From Falsirhodobacter xinxiangensis (GTDB lineage: Bacteria; Pseudomonadota; Alphaproteobacteria; Rhodobacterales; Rhodobacteraceae), in NCBI RefSeq assembly GCF_004959935.1, contig NZ_SMYN01000008.1:93073-157072 (forward strand): a stretch of DNA of 64,000 bases, read 5' to 3'. Both the position numbers and the translations under genes were made by a program. Below are positions 61,334-64,000 of the stretch, in pieces. Each line of letters opens with the position of its first letter. The stretch's first letter is position 1. The notes beneath the pieces are model-generated. The model had not been told where the DNA came from. It did not search any database and saw nothing but the letters and a program-made list of their open reading frames with translations.

Positions 61334-62938
61334 ATGAAACATCTTCTTTCCACGGTCGCTGCCGTCGCGCTGGGCCTTTGCCTGACGACAGGCCGTCCCG
61401 CACTGGCGGAAACGCCGGATAACCAGTTGGTCATCGCCCTGTCGATGACCAACATCCTGACGCTCGACCCTGCCGGGATCACCGGGCGCGACGCGGTGCA
61501 GGTTCTGACCAGCGTCTATGACAACCTGATCGTCCCCAACCCGGAAAAGCGCACGGAATTCCTGCCGCGCCTTGCCGAAAGCTGGGAGATCGCCGAGGAC
61601 CGCTCCTCGATCACGTTCCACCTGCGCGAAGGCGTGACCTTCGCCTCGGGCAACGAATTCACCGCCGAGGATGTGGCTTGGTCGTTCAAACGGCTGATGA
61701 CGATCAACCTTGCGCAGGCATCGTTCCTCAAGACGCGCGGCTTCAACGCCGACAACGCCGACGCCTCGTTCGAGGTGATCGACCCGCAGACCTTCCGCAT
61801 CAACCTGCCGCAGGCGGACGATCCGAACTTCATCATGATGGTTCTGTCGCAAGCCGGCCCCGGTTCGATCATCGACAGCAAGCTGGCGCTGGAGAACGAA
61901 ACGAACGGCGATCTGGGCGCGGCATGGCTGAAGACCAACTCGGCGGGATCGTCGGCCTATAACCTGCGCGAGTGGCGGTCGAACGAATATGTCATCCTTG
62001 ACCGCAACGACGAATACTGGGGCGAGGAACCGGCGATGCGCCGCGTGCTGATCCGCCACCTGCCGGAATCGCAATCGCAGCGCCTGCAACTGGAACGCGG
62101 CGACATCGACGTGGCCTATGCGCTGCTGGCCGCCGATCTTCAGGCGCTGTCGAACACCGACGGGATCGAGGTCGAAACCACCCCCGGCGCGGGCTTCTAT
62201 TACCTTGCCGTGTCGATGAAGGACGAACGTTTCGCCAATGCCAAGGTGCGCGAGGCGCTGCGTTACCTGATCGATTACGACGGCATCAACACCGCCGTCA
62301 TGCCCTTCTATGGCGTGCCGCACCAGCGCCCGCTGTCGTCTGGCGTGATGGGGCTGCTGCCCGATCCGGGCTACAAGCTGGACGTGGAAAAGGCCAAGGC
62401 GCTGCTGGCCGAAGCCGGGTTCGAATCGGGGATGCGCGTCACCCTGCGCGCCCTGTCCGAACCGCCCTTCCTGAACATCGCCACCGCGATTCAGGCGACG
62501 CTGGCCCAAGCGGGCATTCAGGCCGAGATCATCACCGGTTCGGGCGACCAGATCTATGGCGCGATGCGCGAGCGGAACTTCGAGCTGATCGTCGGTCGCG
62601 GCGGCGGCGGCCAGCAGCCGCACCCGGATTCGAACCTGCGGTCGATGGCCTACAACCCCGACAACTCGGACGAGGCTGGGCTGACCAACTATCAGGCATG
62701 GCGCACCAGCTTCTATGACGAGAAGCTGAACACGATGATCGTGGATGCGCTGCTGGAGCAGGACGACGCGCAGCAGACCAAGGATTACGAGGAAATTCAG
62801 GTCTATATCGAAGACGTGGTCCCCTCGATCCTGCCGTTCTCCGAAGTGGTCGATACCGCCGCCTATCGCGACGATGTCGAAGGGCTGGTCGTGAACCCGT
62901 GGATCACGCGGTTCGAGACGGTCACGAAGAACCGCTGA
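61334..62938 (+). CDS. Family 5 extracellular solute-binding protein (peptide/glycoside ABC uptake)
   Basis: 534 residues with signal peptide (GRPALAE). SBP_bac_5 body: VYDNLIVPNPEKRTEFLPRL, WEIAEDRSSITFHLREGVTF, EDVAWSFKRLM, and VREALRYLIDYDGINTAVM. DppA/OppA-like proteins also bind oligosaccharides in alphaproteobacteria, and uronate neighbours favour that. No permease follows here; a strong terminator comes directly after. GGGAGGC precedes the ATG. Confidence 0.9.
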   Translation: MKHLLSTVAAVALGLCLTTGRPALAETPDNQLVIALSMTNILTLDPAGITGRDAVQVLTSVYDNLIVPNPEKRTEFLPRLAESWEIAEDRSSITFHLREGVTFASGNEFTAEDVAWSFKRLMTINLAQASFLKTRGFNADNADASFEVIDPQTFRINLPQADDPNFIMMVLSQAGPGSIIDSKLALENETNGDLGAAWLKTNSAGSSAYNLREWRSNEYVILDRNDEYWGEEPAMRRVLIRHLPESQSQRLQLERGDIDVAYALLAADLQALSNTDGIEVETTPGAGFYYLAVSMKDERFANAKVREALRYLIDYDGINTAVMPFYGVPHQRPLSSGVMGLLPDPGYKLDVEKAKALLAEAGFESGMRVTLRALSEPPFLNIATAIQATLAQAGIQAEIITGSGDQIYGAMRERNFELIVGRGGGGQQPHPDSNLRSMAYNPDNSDEAGLTNYQAWRTSFYDEKLNTMIVDALLEQDDAQQTKDYEEIQVYIEDVVPSILPFSEVVDTAAYRDDVEGLVVNPWITRFETVTKNR

Positions 62939-62943
62939 ACGAC

Positions 62944-62969
62944 AAGGGGCCCCGCGGGGCCCCTTTTTT
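62944..62969 (+). terminator. Rho-independent terminator
   Basis: AAGGGGCCCC (62944-62953), 2-base loop, GGGGCCCCTT (62956-62965), then a T-run to 62969. It sits 5 bases after the binding-protein stop. The T-run touches the stop of the opposing uronate dehydrogenase gene. Confidence 0.9.
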
Positions 62970-63760
62970 CATTTGAAGATCGGGTCCTGCGTGAAGGGCC
63001 CACCCATGAAGATGGCGTTCGGATGGTCCGGCGCGGGGCGTTCGACCGATTGTTCCAGTGCGGCGCGGAAACCTTCTGCGTTGTCCTTCGGCTTCCAGCC
63101 AAGATATTTCGCGTGGCTGTTGTCCCACCACGACGAATCATTGTCCGACATGCCCCAGATGATCGGGCAGCCCAGCATCGGCGTTTCCAGCACCCGGTCC
63201 ACCAGCGATTCGAAATCGTCATAGGACAGCCAGGTGGACAGCATCCGGTGGTTCTTCGGCTCGGGGAAGCACGACCCGATGCGGAGGATGGCCGTTTCCT
63301 GCCCGAACTTGTCGAAATACAGCCGCGCAAGCGCCTCGCCGAAGCATTTGGACACACCGTAAAGACCGTCCGGGCGCATCGGGGCAGTCACGTCGATCTG
63401 TTCGTCCTGACGATAGAATCCGACCGTGTGGTTGGAACTGGCGAACAGGATGCGCGGATGGCCATGCGCCCGCGCCGCCTCGTAAAGGTTATACATCCCG
63501 ACGATGTTGCCGTTCAGGATCTGGTCGAACGGCCGTTCGACCGACACGCCGCCAAGGTGGATGATGGCGTCGCAGCCTTCGACCAGCCGGTCCACCGCGG
63601 CCGCATCGCCCAGATCGCAGGTCACGATCTCCTCGTTCGGGGCGGCTTCGCCCATGTCGCCGATGTCGGACAGGCGCAGGATCTCGGCACGCGAGGCAAG
63701 GCGCTGGCGCATCACGCTGCCAAGCCCGCCCGCCGCGCCGGTGATCAGAAGTCGCTTCAC
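62969..63760 (-). CDS. udh: Uronate dehydrogenase (NAD-dependent)
   Basis: 263 residues from a GTG start at 63760 preceded by GAGGAGATATCCA. An extended SDR: GAAGGLG (Rossmann), IIHLGGVSVERPF, SSNHTVGFY with catalytic Ser, YGVSKCFGE (YxxxK, about residue 134), and the C-terminal GWKPKDNAE. It oxidises glucuronate/galacturonate to the aldarolactone. The SMP-30 lactonase nearby could open it. A promoter TTGACC-16-TATGAT lies at 63819-63792. Confidence 0.9.
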   Translation of the reverse strand: MKRLLITGAAGGLGSVMRQRLASRAEILRLSDIGDMGEAAPNEEIVTCDLGDAAAVDRLVEGCDAIIHLGGVSVERPFDQILNGNIVGMYNLYEAARAHGHPRILFASSNHTVGFYRQDEQIDVTAPMRPDGLYGVSKCFGEALARLYFDKFGQETAILRIGSCFPEPKNHRMLSTWLSYDDFESLVDRVLETPMLGCPIIWGMSDNDSSWWDNSHAKYLGWKPKDNAEGFRAALEQSVERPAPDHPNAIFMGGPFTQDPIFK

Positions 63761-63791
63761 TGGATATCTCCTCGGTTCCGTGATTGAACCT

Positions 63792-63819
63792 ATCATACAG
63801 GCCGCCAATACAGGGTCAA
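63792..63819 (-). promoter_or_regulatory. Promoter of the uronate dehydrogenase gene
   Basis: Minus-strand -35 TTGACC (63819-63814), 16-base spacer, -10 TATGAT (63797-63792), about 32 bases before the GTG start. The -10 overlaps the TATCATA motif shared with 61270. Confidence 0.55.
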
Positions 63820-63862
63820 CCAAGCGCCGCAACGGAAAAATCTGCCTCGGCGATACAGTGTT

Positions 63863-63876
63863 TGTTGTGCACGACA
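63863..63876. promoter_or_regulatory. Near-perfect palindrome TGTTGTGCACGACA
   Basis: 14-base palindrome with a single mismatched pair, centred on GTGCAC, in the divergent region between udh and the right-edge gene. Candidate operator for a local regulator. Confidence 0.4.
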
Positions 63877-63908
63877 CCCAGATTGCATCAAACACATAAT
63901 ACAAGTTG

Positions 63909-63938
63909 TTGACGGCCGTCAGGGAAGTAGGGTATCCA
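63909..63938 (+). promoter_or_regulatory. Candidate promoter for the right-edge gene
   Basis: TTGACG (63909-63914) and TATCCA (63933-63938), 18-base spacing, about 32 bases before ATG 63971. Read by eye. Confidence 0.4.
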
Positions 63939-63970
63939 CATCACAGGAACCGCAGGACAAGGGTCACAAC

Positions 63971-64000
63971 ATGCAACCTCAGGACATCAAGCAGAGGCTC
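63971..64000 (+). CDS. Unidentified gene, 3' partial (first 10 codons)
   Basis: ATG at 63971 opens a frame beginning MQPQDIKQRL that runs off the window. AAGGG lies about 9 bases upstream. Divergent from udh, it could be the module's regulator or another catabolic gene; ten residues do not allow identification. Confidence 0.5.
   Translation, partial: MQPQDIKQRL

Noticed and set aside
1..64000. CRISPR arrays, tRNA/rRNA genes, insertion sequences, prophage or integrase
   Set aside because: I found no regularly spaced repeats, no cloverleaf-type sequence, no transposase or integrase motif, and no marked shift in composition.

Overview
The window is one contiguous, very gene-dense (about 65% G+C by eye) stretch of a Rhodobacterales-type alphaproteobacterial chromosome (Paracoccaceae/Roseobacter group). 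The evidence is the combination of TRAP (dctPQM) and tripartite tricarboxylate (tctCBA) transporters, an HWE-family histidine kinase fused to CheB/CheR, two proteins with VPLPA-type C-terminal sorting signals, uronate dehydrogenase, and widespread ATGA-type gene overlaps. I see no rRNA, tRNA, CRISPR array, insertion sequence or prophage, and no gene-free stretch longer than 300 bases.

Region 1 (1-11390, + strand) is the right-hand end of a hybrid PKS-NRPS operon. It holds a PKS C-terminus (KR-ACP, entering from outside the window), a C-A-T-TE NRPS, a GDSL-fold protein that has lost its catalytic residues, a small outer-membrane barrel, a metallo-beta-lactamase-fold hydrolase, a beta-lactamase-like serine hydrolase, a stand-alone acyl-AMP/CoA ligase and a Sfp-type phosphopantetheinyl transferase. 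Most neighbours overlap by 4-8 bases. The adenylation pocket reads close to the threonine code, and the terminal thioesterase carries Cys in place of the nucleophilic Ser. Together these suggest an N-acyl-threonine product, possibly released as a beta-lactone. This is the most unusual system in the window.

Region 2 (11400-24731) is mostly housekeeping and envelope genes: a CcdA/thioredoxin pair, a cobalamin-riboswitch-controlled BtuFCD transporter followed by a TRIC-like membrane protein and a TPP enzyme, a ParDE toxin-antitoxin pair with a readable operator, a membrane nuclease, a GT61 glycosyltransferase, a TPP-riboswitch-controlled tenA, two peptidoglycan enzymes, a 59-residue small protein and a VPLPA-anchored protein.

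Region 3 (24784-36621) combines carbon-acquisition modules. These are a TRAP transporter, an exported sugar-isomerase-fold protein with a VPLPA C-terminus behind a LacI-type operator, and a complete malonate decarboxylase locus (mdcACDEGBH) divergent from a GntR regulator and a MatC-type malonate carrier.

Region 4 (36661-51806) holds a glucan-type ABC exporter, a periplasmic beta-propeller, a gntR-tctCBA-FAD/FeS oxidase operon for an organic acid, a glyoxylate-type aminotransferase, and a polyamine-type ABC transporter (SBP, ATPase, two permeases).

Region 5 (52028-64000) starts with a 1157-residue CheB-CheR-PAS-HWE kinase and its coupled response regulator. It continues with an SDR, an AbrB-type membrane protein, an APC amino-acid permease, AroQ, and a sugar-acid module: SMP-30 lactonase, SGNH hydrolase, family-5 substrate-binding protein and uronate dehydrogenase. 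A partial gene begins at the right edge.
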